Origin: Stercorarius parasiticus
Taxonomy: Eukaryota > Chordata > Aves > Charadriiformes > Stercorariidae
Direction of reading: 5' to 3'
NCBI GenBank assembly: GCA_013396915.1
Contig: VWZL01005020.1
Location: forward strand, 5,542-69,541
DNA length: 64,000 nucleotides
Shown: positions 12,092 through 23,100 of the stretch, piece after piece
How positions within the stretch are numbered: position 1 is the first letter of the stretch
Layout: each line of letters starts with the position of its first letter
Position numbers and translations under genes: made by a program
Notes under the pieces: model-generated
What the model saw: the letters and a program-made list of their open reading frames with translations, nothing else
Databases searched by the model: none
What the model was told of the DNA's origin: nothing

Positions 12092-13984
12092 AAAATTGTC
12101 CTCTATCACTTTGCTTCGGTAAAATCTTACACTATCTTAGCTGCATTCCTAACAGTTCTTAAGAGAGCAATTTGGGATGCCAGAGAGGGAGGTAATTCAA
12201 CATTTTTCTGAATGACCTCCATTTAAGCTGCCTTAGATGAGCTAGAGAGGTTTTCTTTTGGGAATGCAGCCAGTGTATGTAGAGAATTAGAATCTGCAGA
12301 TGAAGCAAAGGTGCTGCAAGATACTGCAAAGGAAGAAGAGCTGAATGAACTGTGTGAATACATGTCCCATCAGTCTCCAGCTTCAGAGAGTAACATGAGG
12401 CAGAGAACTGGCAGTAATAATCCATAAAAATCTTCAAATGGTATTTATTGTGTGAAGTCAGACAATAACACATCCCAGGCTATAAAAACCTCAGTGGTTC
12501 CTGTGGCCTGTTGAGCGGCTTGGGGAACATCAGGAATATGTGAGCCTGAGACCTGTGCCCACTTGGAACTGAAATGCCTTCTCGTACAAGAGCTAATCCC
12601 TTTGCAGTCACTCTGTGCTGGATCACACAGGGTTACATTCCCCCCTGGGGTTTTATGAGACATGTAGCACTGCCCAGTGCTCAAAAATGGCTTTTTTTTT
12701 CTTTTCTTTTTGGACTCTATAACAGTACAAAAGTTATCTTCTAACCACAAACACAAAATCCTGTAATTAAACCTTTGTTACCCACAGCAGAGTGCTCATC
12801 GTGTATACAAAGCAAACATTTTGGCAAGTTTATTATGTTCCTCGAGACTAAGAGGGAATTAATGGCATTGCAAAATTACAGCAAGCTGCTTGCTACGCTG
12901 CTGTCGGATATTTTCACTGGCAACAAGATTTTATATTCCTCTTCATCTTGGAAAAAAAAATACAACAGATTTAGTAAATGTTTTTACTGTCAAAGGCAAC
13001 ACAGTGCAAAACACCATATCAAAGTAAAGGCCAGAGGGATATTTTGGCCTTAAAAATTAATCGCACTTTGCTGTACATTAAAAATAATTTAGTTGTCGCT
13101 TCTTACTTAAAATTACTAAGTAGGATAATCCCACTAGTAAGCTGTGTAAGTCATCAAACCTAGAGTTTTTGCAATGAAAGACGCCTGATACACAATTTCT
13201 TTGGCATTGTGTGCAGTCCTTCACCGCTGGGAAGGACAACTCCTCGCAGACTGTCACCTTGCTCATTAAACGGAAAGCCAAAGATGTATCATGCAGCACT
13301 TCTGTGAGAAACTCTTCTGTTTCTCAAGTCCATTTTGTTGTTGTCCTTTGACTGTAATTCAGACTCTGTTAGTTTATGTGCATGAGTCACAAAGGGTGAA
13401 TTTTTGCATTTTATTTCACTGTTAGATGTTATACCCTAACACTATATATTTCAGCTGCCTGAGCAAAATGGATCAGCCTGAATTAGTCATATTGCTTCTC
13501 TGCTGGAAAAGTACATCTGATGTCCTTAGGAAAGCTGATCAGATGTGAAAGGTTCTTTGGGTGGTATCGAGCGTGAAACACAAATCACTGTTCATACAGA
13601 GAAGAAAAATATATTTGTATTTGCGTCTTCCCATTGCCAGAAATGAGCCATTTGTTCAAGGAAGAATACATGGGCTCTAAAACTATTTTCTGCCTACCTG
13701 TTGACAAAACAGCTATAGCAAGACCTACTTGCATGACCCTTTGACTTAGAATGAAGAAATCTAGGTACAGACCAACGCCATGAGAAAATAAAAATTCCCC
13801 TTAGTCAATCAAATCAGAGGTCCAGGTAGCCAAGTGTCTTCTCTTGCACAAAGGCCTGGGCCATTGGCAGCGGTAGGAGAATATAAAGTGAATATGACAT
13901 GAATAGGAAGGAGAATAGGAAGAATATGATGAGTCCATCAGTCACACAGCCTCCCAAAGCCTTTCACAATCTCCCAGGCCAAGG

Positions 13985-14165
13985 GCCTGGCTCTCACGGT
14001 GAGCGGCACTTGATGGATTTTTGTCTTCCACTGATTTGTCTACCAGGTTTTTGAAGTCATCTAAACCTTTGGTGTCAACAACCTCCCTTGGTAATCGTGA
14101 AAAGAAGAATATCATGTTACCACGCCTCCGAAGCATATTTTGAGATACTTAAAATTCCTCCCTAA
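13985..14165 (-). mobile_element. ancient CR1/L3-like LINE remnant
   Basis: Read on the plus strand, the stretch from TTGATGGATTTTTGTC through TGTCTACCAGG, the AACAACCTCCCTTGG block and AAGAAGAATATC follows the order of the antisense 3' ORF region of old sauropsid CR1-clade LINEs. In the minus frame it reads SRLPREVVDTKGLDDFKNLVDK, matching the LPREVVD...FK..LDK end of the CR1 reverse transcriptase ORF. It is heavily diverged and its limits are approximate. Confidence 0.5.
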
Positions 14166-15111
14166 TTACAGCAGAATTGATCAAGATCCTGAGTTCGTTT
14201 CACGTAAGTCTGAGCAGCCTGTGGGGCCGCAGCCCCATTCCCTTGGAGATCAGGTGAAGGTTGCCCATGGGCTCAAAAGGCTCCACAAAGCCAGCTGCCA
14301 CCGCTCATGGCGGTCATTCACACCCACTTGGTGCTAAAAACCAAAAGTGAATGCAAACCCTAAGGCAGCAATATCTGGACCACGTTGCAGTCAATGTCAA
14401 AACACAGGCTGATGTCTGCTCCGTGCTTCCCGCCTCAGCATGCTCCCAAATTCAGATCCCAACTGCACGAGGAATCAGGCTGCGCTTGGTGAAGAGCTGG
14501 TCCCCTCTCCCCTCCTCTCCTTGATGCATCTGCAAGGGGGGGGGACACAGGGCTTGTTCTCCTTGAGATTCTGCAGGTCTTGCCATGATACCTCCACCTT
14601 CCGTCTCCGTTATTCCTGAGCATCCGCCTATGAAAACACGAGATATAGTCAAAGAGATTTCTACTCTTCCCCATACAGCTGCGCAGGTCATGCTCCAGAA
14701 GTCAGTCATGATTCAACACAGTTTTAATCATTTTAAAATGGGAGAGAATTGGATGGAGACAGACCGTACCTTTAACTACATTTCCTGAAAACACTGTGCT
14801 CTTTGCATGGAGTGGCAAAAATTAGAGAAAACAAATTTGGTCTTTTTTTATATATTATATTCCTTTAATACAGAAACTGTGTTTTTTTTTTTTCATGATT
14901 GCTATGAAAGGTAATAGCTTACCTTAAAATTACACTTTATGCTATTGAGTTGTTTATTACAGAAAGGGTGTTTTGGAGAGAGAGGGAGTCAAGATATTTT
15001 TTATTGTATCTGAGAAATGTACCTATTTCTACTGTAGGTTCTAGAGTATGATTTGAACACCCCCAAAAAACCACTTGAGATTAAGGAGAGTTCTTGCTTG
15101 CTTATGGGGTA

Positions 15112-15166
15112 GCAACCTGAAAGTTGGTTGCACAACCAACCTTCGGGCAATTGAGCCCAAGGTTGC
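15112..15166. other. compact three-way-junction fold
   Basis: A 55-nt segment can fold as a closed three-way junction. The outer stem is GCAACCT (15112-15118) with AGGTTGC (15160-15166). Hairpin A pairs 15119-15129 with 15134-15144 with one A-C mismatch and the 4-nt loop GCAC. Hairpin B is GGGC (15145-15148) with GCCC (15155-15158) and a 6-nt loop. Only one base (15159) is unpaired at the junction. It could be an RNA structure or a DNA cruciform. I do not recognise a known family; loop sizes and missing arms rule out a tRNA. Confidence 0.5.
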
Positions 15167-16744
15167 GTGTCCTGTAATTAAGTTACTATTTCTGTTGTGG
15201 ATCTGCTTACCAGAGAGCTGTCTTGCCACTTCTCATTTCAGCAGGGACATCCAAGCTGCCTTTTGTGATCTGCATAAAGGAGAAAACCCTGGGCCATTTG
15301 GCAGAAACCAGTTTGCGTGGGGACCTGAGATGGGCTGGAGCTCATCTGTCCAGCAGCTGCATGAGGCCCTCAGCAGCGATGGTGGCTGACTGGCTTTATC
15401 CAAAGGCTTTGACAAATAATATAAAACTTCTTTTTCCTCCACCTGTTTTTGACAATGAAAGATGACCTGCCTGAAAACTGTGATCAGCGTCTTGGATATT
15501 CACATGCTCCAATGCCTTCTTTCTTTATTCATTACAAAATGCAATTGTTATTACCGAGGGATTTTCCTCCCTCCCTCCTTAGAGAAAACAAGATTTGGAA
15601 ACTGCAAATGCAGGTGTTAGGAAATCCTATGTTTCCTAAAGTCTCCCTAAATTTTTGCAAAAAGAATGTTAATGCAACAAGAAAAACAAAAATCACAAAT
15701 ATTTACATAAATAAACCCAGGGAGTGCAGTGCTAAGGTAGTACTTTGCACATATATACGTACACTAAGTGAAATGTTTGTCTTAGCAGTGGGGCATTTAG
15801 TTTCAAAGAAATTAGCTAATGGGGTTTGTTGTCAGCTTCTTTAACTCACAGGGAGGTCTTACAATATATTCAGAATGATTTTGGTCAATAAGCAGAATAA
15901 TTTCTCTTGTCAGTCTCGTTAAACAGGTGAAGGTGAAGAGCCTAGGAGACTTCAAGAGCAGGAGTCTCAAACTGCTGTGGAAGACGCAGGCTGATGAGCA
16001 TGAGAATTTTATATAAAGGTAGTAAAGTACGGAGATGCTATACATCACTATTTTTTTAATAAGAATAATTAAGATTATATAGGGGGCGATATGTGAAGTT
16101 GACACCGCTATGAAGTTCACAGTTTTTCCCAGCATTTCAGTTTGTACTCTAGCTAAAAGCGTTTAAATTCTTATTTTTTAACTAAATTCATATTGTCTTA
16201 TCAACCTATCCCATACTGTCCTCCTAAATGAGAATGATGATTTCACATAAAACCAGTTGCAACCAGATAAATTCAGGTAGGAAAGTAACCGTGAATGCAC
16301 TGATGAGCTTCCAACTGCAGTTCAGTTTCCTTACTGCCCGCCTGCTTGCAAACACTGTGCAACCAAGGTTGCTCACAGAAGGAACTGAGGAATTTTTATT
16401 CATGGTCACGCATAAATGTGCGTGTTTGTGCCTCATGAAATGTAACCTAAGCCCTGAAACTGGACCACTTGGCTCAGCTAGGCAAACACAGAGCTCAAGC
16501 AATGCATTTTAATGGAGTACTCCCCAGCCCCTATTCGTGAATACCTCCATGCTCCAACCAGCTTTGATAAAAAGAATGTCAGGCGATTCCAGTGAAACAC
16601 ATCAACAGAATGTTGTTAGTGCACAATTTATAAGTGTAAACAGAGAAAACCATAACAAAGAGAAGTTTCCAGCAACAAAAGTTCAGTAAAGTATAGCAAA
16701 GATCCCGTTTCGATGCAAACATCATTAAAAGCAGAAAACACAGG

Positions 16745-17005
16745 AAATACATAAGGTAAAAGTTTTATTTTCCAAAGTGTAAGTATGTCCTTAGCATAAT
16801 TTAAGTAATCCATTGCCATTGCAATCCTGATTGCTACAAAGTTGAAGGTAAACTTTTTGACTGCACCTATTGCACACTTTCTCCACAGCTGTGTAATAAA
16901 ACCCTTCTCCTGTACCAAGAGATTCTTCCCTGTGATTAGCTGGTCTGTAGAAGTTCAGTTAAGTAGTTGACTTAATTGTGAAAGATGCTATTTGTTTGCA
17001 TCGTT
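16745..17005 (-). other. CRACDL 3' UTR (short form)
   Basis: Sequence between the stop codon and the first poly(A) signal, inferred from position. Longer 3' UTR forms cannot be excluded. Confidence 0.5.
16764..16769 (-). promoter_or_regulatory. AATAAA poly(A) signal for CRACDL
   Basis: This is the first AATAAA (TTTATT on the plus strand) after the CRACDL stop codon, 237 nt downstream. It is followed on the minus strand by a T- and TG-rich stretch suited to a downstream element. Cleavage would fall near 16745-16750. A second AATAAA at 16395-16400 could serve a longer form. Confidence 0.6.
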
Positions 17006-17151
17006 CTATTTTATAATCTGTGGCATATCACTCCAAGCTTGTGATTTCTTTTTGGCCAGTTCCATCCACGATGGCTGATCCGGAGCAGCATTACTGGCTT
17101 TGTTAAAGTGGCTTATTTCTTCTTTATCCACCGGTGCTGGTGACGGAGCTA
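17006..17151 (-). CDS. CRACDL: CRACDL coding exon 10 (last)
   Basis: Encodes residues 932-978 and the TAG stop at 17006-17008. The acceptor reads TTTTATTCACAG. The exon begins with two bases (TA) that complete a Val codon with the G ending exon 9. It carries the most conserved part of the protein, QPSWMELAKKKSQAW followed by SDMPQIIK, just before the stop. Confidence 0.95.
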
Positions 17152-20100
17152 CTGTGAATAAAACACATGAACATTTTATGTTCACTTCTGTGCAGCCATA
17201 CAGCCTGCCTCCTTCATTAAAAACTTCCCATGCCTTGCCCTACAGTAGAAAATCTTTACATTTCACATGGAAGCTTCTTCTGCGCTATGGTCCTGAGGCA
17301 ATAACCGCTCTGTGCTCAAAAGAAGACAGTGTTTCTCTCACAAATAGTATCTTTTGGTCCCTAAACTTACCAAAACCAACATGATGACCTGGATTCCTTG
17401 CTGTGCCCTGTGTTAACACCAGGCCAAAGAAGAGAGTCTTTTCATTAGCAAGAGCATTCATTTGTGAATTCCTCCCAGCCCCCAACTTACACGAATTTTA
17501 TTACCTTCCAAACTTCTGCCCTTCTTTCAAATTTTAATTTACCAAAGAGATTCGAAGTTATTGTGGGAAGACTGATGGGCAGACGGTTTGTGATCACATC
17601 ATTCCAGCTTGCTGAGGAAACCATATTAAAATTGAACGCTATTGAAAATAATGTTGCATGCATTTTACAATTTACACTGGGATAGTGCATTTGGGACCCC
17701 GTCCTGTGAAACGGCCTAGCGCTCTCGATTCACATTTCTTTCAATATGAGTATTGACTGCTCTGTAATCAAGGTGGTCAAAAGAATATGGCACCAAATAA
17801 AACCCCAGAGGTGAGTGCCAAGAAAACAGTTTGCCATGCTGATACGAGGCTGGGGAAGAGATTAGGATCTAGCCCCCACTCCTTTTCCAGCACACTCAAG
17901 CAGGATTTCTTCTGACACGGCTGTGAGATAACAAGCTACATTTTAAGCATTTTATTTCATACCAGGGACATAATGTGACAGTGAGTTGGTTCTCAGCAGT
18001 GGCTCCTTCACTTCGGACTTCATCTCTTTCCTCTGTTCTTCAGAAGTGGCTTTAGGTGCCAAGTGTGAAGGTTTGCTCCACTGCTGCTTCACTGACCCCT
18101 AGGCATAGAGAGGTATAAAATCCAAGTAATGCAGAGAGAATGAGACCAGTTTAGAAGGACAGGAGCAAAGGGAGTGGATGTGGTGCCTGTCATAGTGCAA
18201 AGACCACACGTACTCATCACACATTGGTCCCAGCCCTCTCACTTGAGCCGATACCTGTTCAGAAAGCTCCAGTGTTTTCATGTTAGCATCCATGATACTC
18301 AACTTTATAAATTAAAACAATCCCTCCGTATCTGTTATTCATAATGGTATCTATGAGTAGGTTATTATAGTCTTCAGTGCCAAATGTATTCCAAGCCCTT
18401 TGCACACGTCTACTAACATAGGGATAACATTTAGGATATAGATTTGGAAACAGCTTTGTTCACTCCTATTTCCCTTCCACCTCCCAAATTTTGTGGGTTA
18501 GGGCACTGTATTTTTGTATGGTTGATGGTAAAAGGATTTTCTGTAAAAAAGAAATCAAACACATCCTCCCATGGATTTTTTTTGCCAGTATCAAAAACTA
18601 TCCTGAAGTGATAGTGCCTGGTGCCATGTGGGAGAAGGAGAAAGTGGGAGTAGTACAGTGGCACCAAGCCTCACACGCTGCAGTCAGGAGCATCTTGGCA
18701 TGTTCCTCTGTTAGCTGATATAGGGAAATAAAATGCATGGCATGAATTTTAGGGAACATTGCCAGCTAAAAGCTGGAGTTTCCTATTCTGACACAGAAAC
18801 TGTATTTTGGGATCATTTAAACCCTTGGTATTTTAAGTGCTATGACAATGTTGAGCATTATTGCAGTTCATATCTTGTCTAGACATTTTATTAGGTATTA
18901 TTTCTTGTTAATCTAACCGCTGCTATTTTTCATCACCTAGAGATCATCTTTTATTCCAGGATATAATACAGCTCTCTGGGTTTCTAACAGTACCATCTGA
19001 GTCAAGAAAGTAGGCCATTTGCACTGGGAATGCTCTGCTGGTAGAGGAGACGCATGCTCCTGCATCAGTGCAGGGTTCTTAACTGTGCAGGAGGCGATAC
19101 AGGCAGCACTCGCACGCTGCTGCCTCTGTGAGCTAGCCTGGGACCAGGGAAGCCTTGTTAGTATTCTGGATTAATGCCAAGCACTTCTGCTAGCACGGCT
19201 TTGTCATCGGGGAAGATCATTTGCTACAGGTGTCTCCCTCTTTTGCATGGGATCTCTGAAGAGGCAGCGTCAGCCCATATTCACAGCACCACATGGGCAT
19301 CCGAGTTACCCATATACACAGAACCAGAATTTATATCTTGGCACTGTCTGTAAGTGCAAAAGTTATTTTTATTCTGTTTCACTTCTCAAGGCTCTAGAAA
19401 TTGTTACCTAGGAGCTTCTGGGACCGAGCTGTTCATTCAGTGTTAAATCAGCCAGGATGTATAGGATGTTCAATGAAATGCTGTGCTTAGGATAGTTAAA
19501 GAGAGTGTATATTCTCTGTATTGAGAGAGATCTGAGACTGTACAATTTAACACCTCTTGGGGGGTATTTTAGCATGCAATACATGCATTAGATCTGTAAG
19601 TATGTATTGGGCACCCAAGACATTTTACACACCTCGCATAGTTCCAGGATTTCTTGGAGATATAAAATTACATATCTGAACAATGAGGACTCTGAATCTG
19701 TAACACATTTCCAAGAGCCTTTGTTACTTATGATTATACTCATTAAGTATCTGTAATCATTACAGTATGACTGATAATATAGCAGTAGATCCAAAGAATA
19801 CTACAGGAAGGTGATACAAAAGCATCACAAATTTGTATTCTAAGTACCTCTGTTCCTTCCTTCTCCTTATTCTGTTTCTCTGTATCTGACTTAACATCCG
19901 GAGCCACAAGTTTTTCTCTGTCGAGTTCCTGCTCCTGCTGCACACCTCTCTGCTTTTGCCTTGCGATGGAAATCCAGGCTGGCTCTGCGGGACTGTCCGG
20001 ATCTCTTCCGGACTCTCCAGCAGCCATGGGTGAAGGCACACTTCTCTCTGTTGACAGATTATTTATGTACATGGTTATATGAAAAAGAGTCGTAATTAGC

Positions 20101-23100
20101 TTCAGCTCACACTTCCTTGATGTGTTGATTGGTCCCAGGATGTGTGACCAGCCTGGGTAAATAGGAATTCTGTTTACTTTGGTCCCCAGAGAGCAATCTT
20201 CCTGTGCTCACTGTCTTAAGTTACTGTTCTACTGATAAAAAACCCTTCGCATCTTTGTTCGGCTAGAGCTGCAGTGTCACTGCCCTCACGTGAGGGAGAT
20301 GCAGAAACATGAATCAAGTTTCATTAATCTACCCATTTTCCAGTGTCCCCCCTCCTGCTCCCTCCTCCCATCTGCTTTGTGGCCTCTTAGGGACAAGCAG
20401 CAGCTGATTCAAAGCTGGACACAGCTGGACCACGGTGTGGCAAAGGCAACCCCCAACCCTCAGGCTGTGGCTGCCCGCAGCTCCCGCTCGTCCCATGCCC
20501 ATGCAGCAGCAGCCGATGCCTTACTCTGGTTCCTACCTTCCTTCCACCCCTTTAGGAGCAGCCCCCCTTGCACAGCCCCTTGGTGCCTCAGGTGCTGTGG
20601 GTGACTGAGCACAACAGTCTGCAGCGTCCAAACACACAGGAATACTGCGAAAACCACAGGGTTAATTAACCATCTTTTGACATGAGGTTTACTTTGACTT
20701 ATCCCTGCTGATGCTGACCGTGCTCTCCGTCGGGGCCAGTCACTTTCATCGTGCTCCACCAAAACTGAGATGTCAATGAGATAAGAAAAAGAACCACCCA
20801 CTGTTCCTACAGTAAAGGGTCAAAAGTGCTACCCTGCTGTCCTCACAACTGCTACCCAGGGACAAGCAGTATTCAGAGGTATGGGGAAGCGAAATACCCT
20901 CGATTCAAATACTCTGTGATGGGAAATCCTGCCTATACGCTGAGCAGAAGTGGATCAAAAGAAGAGCCTTAGCTCCTCTGTTGGCTCCAGCACCCAGGTT
21001 CTCCACTTCTTCGTTGGCTCACGCTGCACCCAAAATTCAGTTTTCCAACTAATGTGGAGCCTCTATGTGGTTTAAAAGAGGAACAAGAACAGTACTAACA
21101 CCCTTAGAACCATATTAGAGCCATAAGGAAAGATGATTTAACCTTTCACAGCTGTTTCCGGCCACTAACGTACACAAATTTATGGAAGGCTATTTCAGAG
21201 TAGAAGTTAAGCTTCTCATCCTCAAATCATGCATGGTCCTGTCCCTAGGAAAAGTTTGTTATCTAGTCATCCCCGGAGTCCCTCTGGGCTCAGCTACTGC
21301 GCTGGCATAGGGCTGGGCCACCCATCCACAGGACCCTGTGCAGCTGTCAGACGCGTTTCTGGAAGGCTGTAGGCTAGTTGAGGGGAATGTGGCCCTGATC
21401 AGAAAGGCAGGCCAATGTGTCCGAAAGCATGTTTGAAATGCCTCATGAAGACATGGGAGATGAAAGGGATGATGCTCTCCCAAGAGCTGGAGTCTGCAAA
21501 ATCAGGCACATTATGAAAGCCCACAAACTTTCTTTGCTCAGGGATTTTCTCAAGTCACTGTTGTACCTCACCAAAGGCAGACTAGTTATTTGAGCAAGAA
21601 AACATTGTAAATCCTATGTATGTCAGCTAAAAACCACAAAAAGAGAAAACACAAGTTTTGGTTTAAGGCCAAAACGAGACGTTTTGCCAGCTGATGCCTG
21701 CATTTCCCTTCACGTTCACCTCATGTGATCTTGGCAGGGAAACCTCTGAAAAAAACAAGCCAGAAAGTCCAGCTGTGCAAATTGCAGCACAGCAAAGCAG
21801 GGCCCCTGGACACTGAAGGAGGAGCTTCCCTCCCTCTTGCATGGCAAGTTACTACAGTTCTCTGCATCCCACCTATGCCCCGTCCTCCCATGCCAACAGC
21901 TGTTCCTCCCATAATCTTCTTCCCTTCACTGGCTGCCCTTGCTTCATTTTTGCCTCATTTTACAGGATGATAGAGAATGAGACTGGGAGGGATCTCAAGA
22001 TGCCATCTAGGCAAGATCAGCTGCAAGATCAATTTCACATCAACTGTATCCTGACAAATATATATCTAACCTGTTCCTAAAATCCTCCAAAGATGTGATG
22101 GACCTCAGTCTTCCTAGACAACCTATCCTATGGCCTGTCTCTTCTTTTACTACATGATTTTTTCCCTATTGGGTAAGTTACATCTTCCTTGCTCTAATTT
22201 AAATCCCTAACTTCTTCCCCTATACAGTATGGACACAATCAGATTACTCATAGCCTCCTTGTGGCAGCCTTTTATGCATTTGAAGACTTAGACCATGTTT
22301 TCCCCATTTTTAAAACCTTTCTGATTAGTCATATTCTCTAGGTCACTCTTGCTTTTGTAGGAATTGTCCTAATTTGGCCCAAATCTTCTTCAAAATATGG
22401 TGCTCAAAACTGGCACGTAGCACTTGAGGTGAAATGGTGCTAGCATCAGCCGAAGTGGAAGGACTAGCCCACTTCACCTAAGATGGTCTCCTGTACACAT
22501 CAGTCAGTATGATGAGTTTCTTACAGAATTATTTTATTCCTGCTTTGTATTTGGTTTGTGAGCTCCAGATCGTGTTACATCTCCTCTTCTACCCCCTATT
22601 TGTATCTATGCATCGGATTATTTTTGCACACATAACAGAACTTTCTACTTGTCTGTAATTAAAATATTCTTTTCAAACTATGTTTCCACTTCTAAAGATA
22701 ACCCTGATTTCTGTTACTGTCCTCCAGTGCGCCCACAGACTTTCCAGCTTAGTAATACCTGCAAATGTAATAAGCACACACTTAATTCTGTCACCCATGT
22801 CCCTAAATATACTGAATAGCGTTAGACCTAAGATGGCCACCATCTAATATGACAGTGAATCATTAGTTGGCACTCAGTAGCTTTGCATCAACCCAATGAA
22901 CAGCCTCACCAAGACTATTTTTATAGGAATGTCATGATATTTATAGCAATTCCCTGTGATACCAGTTATCATTTGATTTGACTGCTCTTGACCAAGACAT
23001 GGTTGGAACTTATATCTTTGTTATCTTGTAGACATTTAGAAATAGCTCAATTATTCCTTTCAATATCTCATATTAAGTGCTACATAACACCCTTTCTCCC

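Larger units (their letters stand above)
12092..16744. other. intergenic DNA between CR1 and the CRACDL 3' end
   Basis: No gene is recognised. It contains an old LINE remnant (13985-14165), a G run near 14536, T runs around 14880 and a structured element at 15112-15166. Short ORFs on both strands look random. Confidence 0.7.

Noticed and set aside
15112..15166. tRNA or mitochondrial tRNA copy
   Set aside because: The closing stem is 7 bp, but loops of 4 and 6 nt and the missing anticodon and T arms do not fit.
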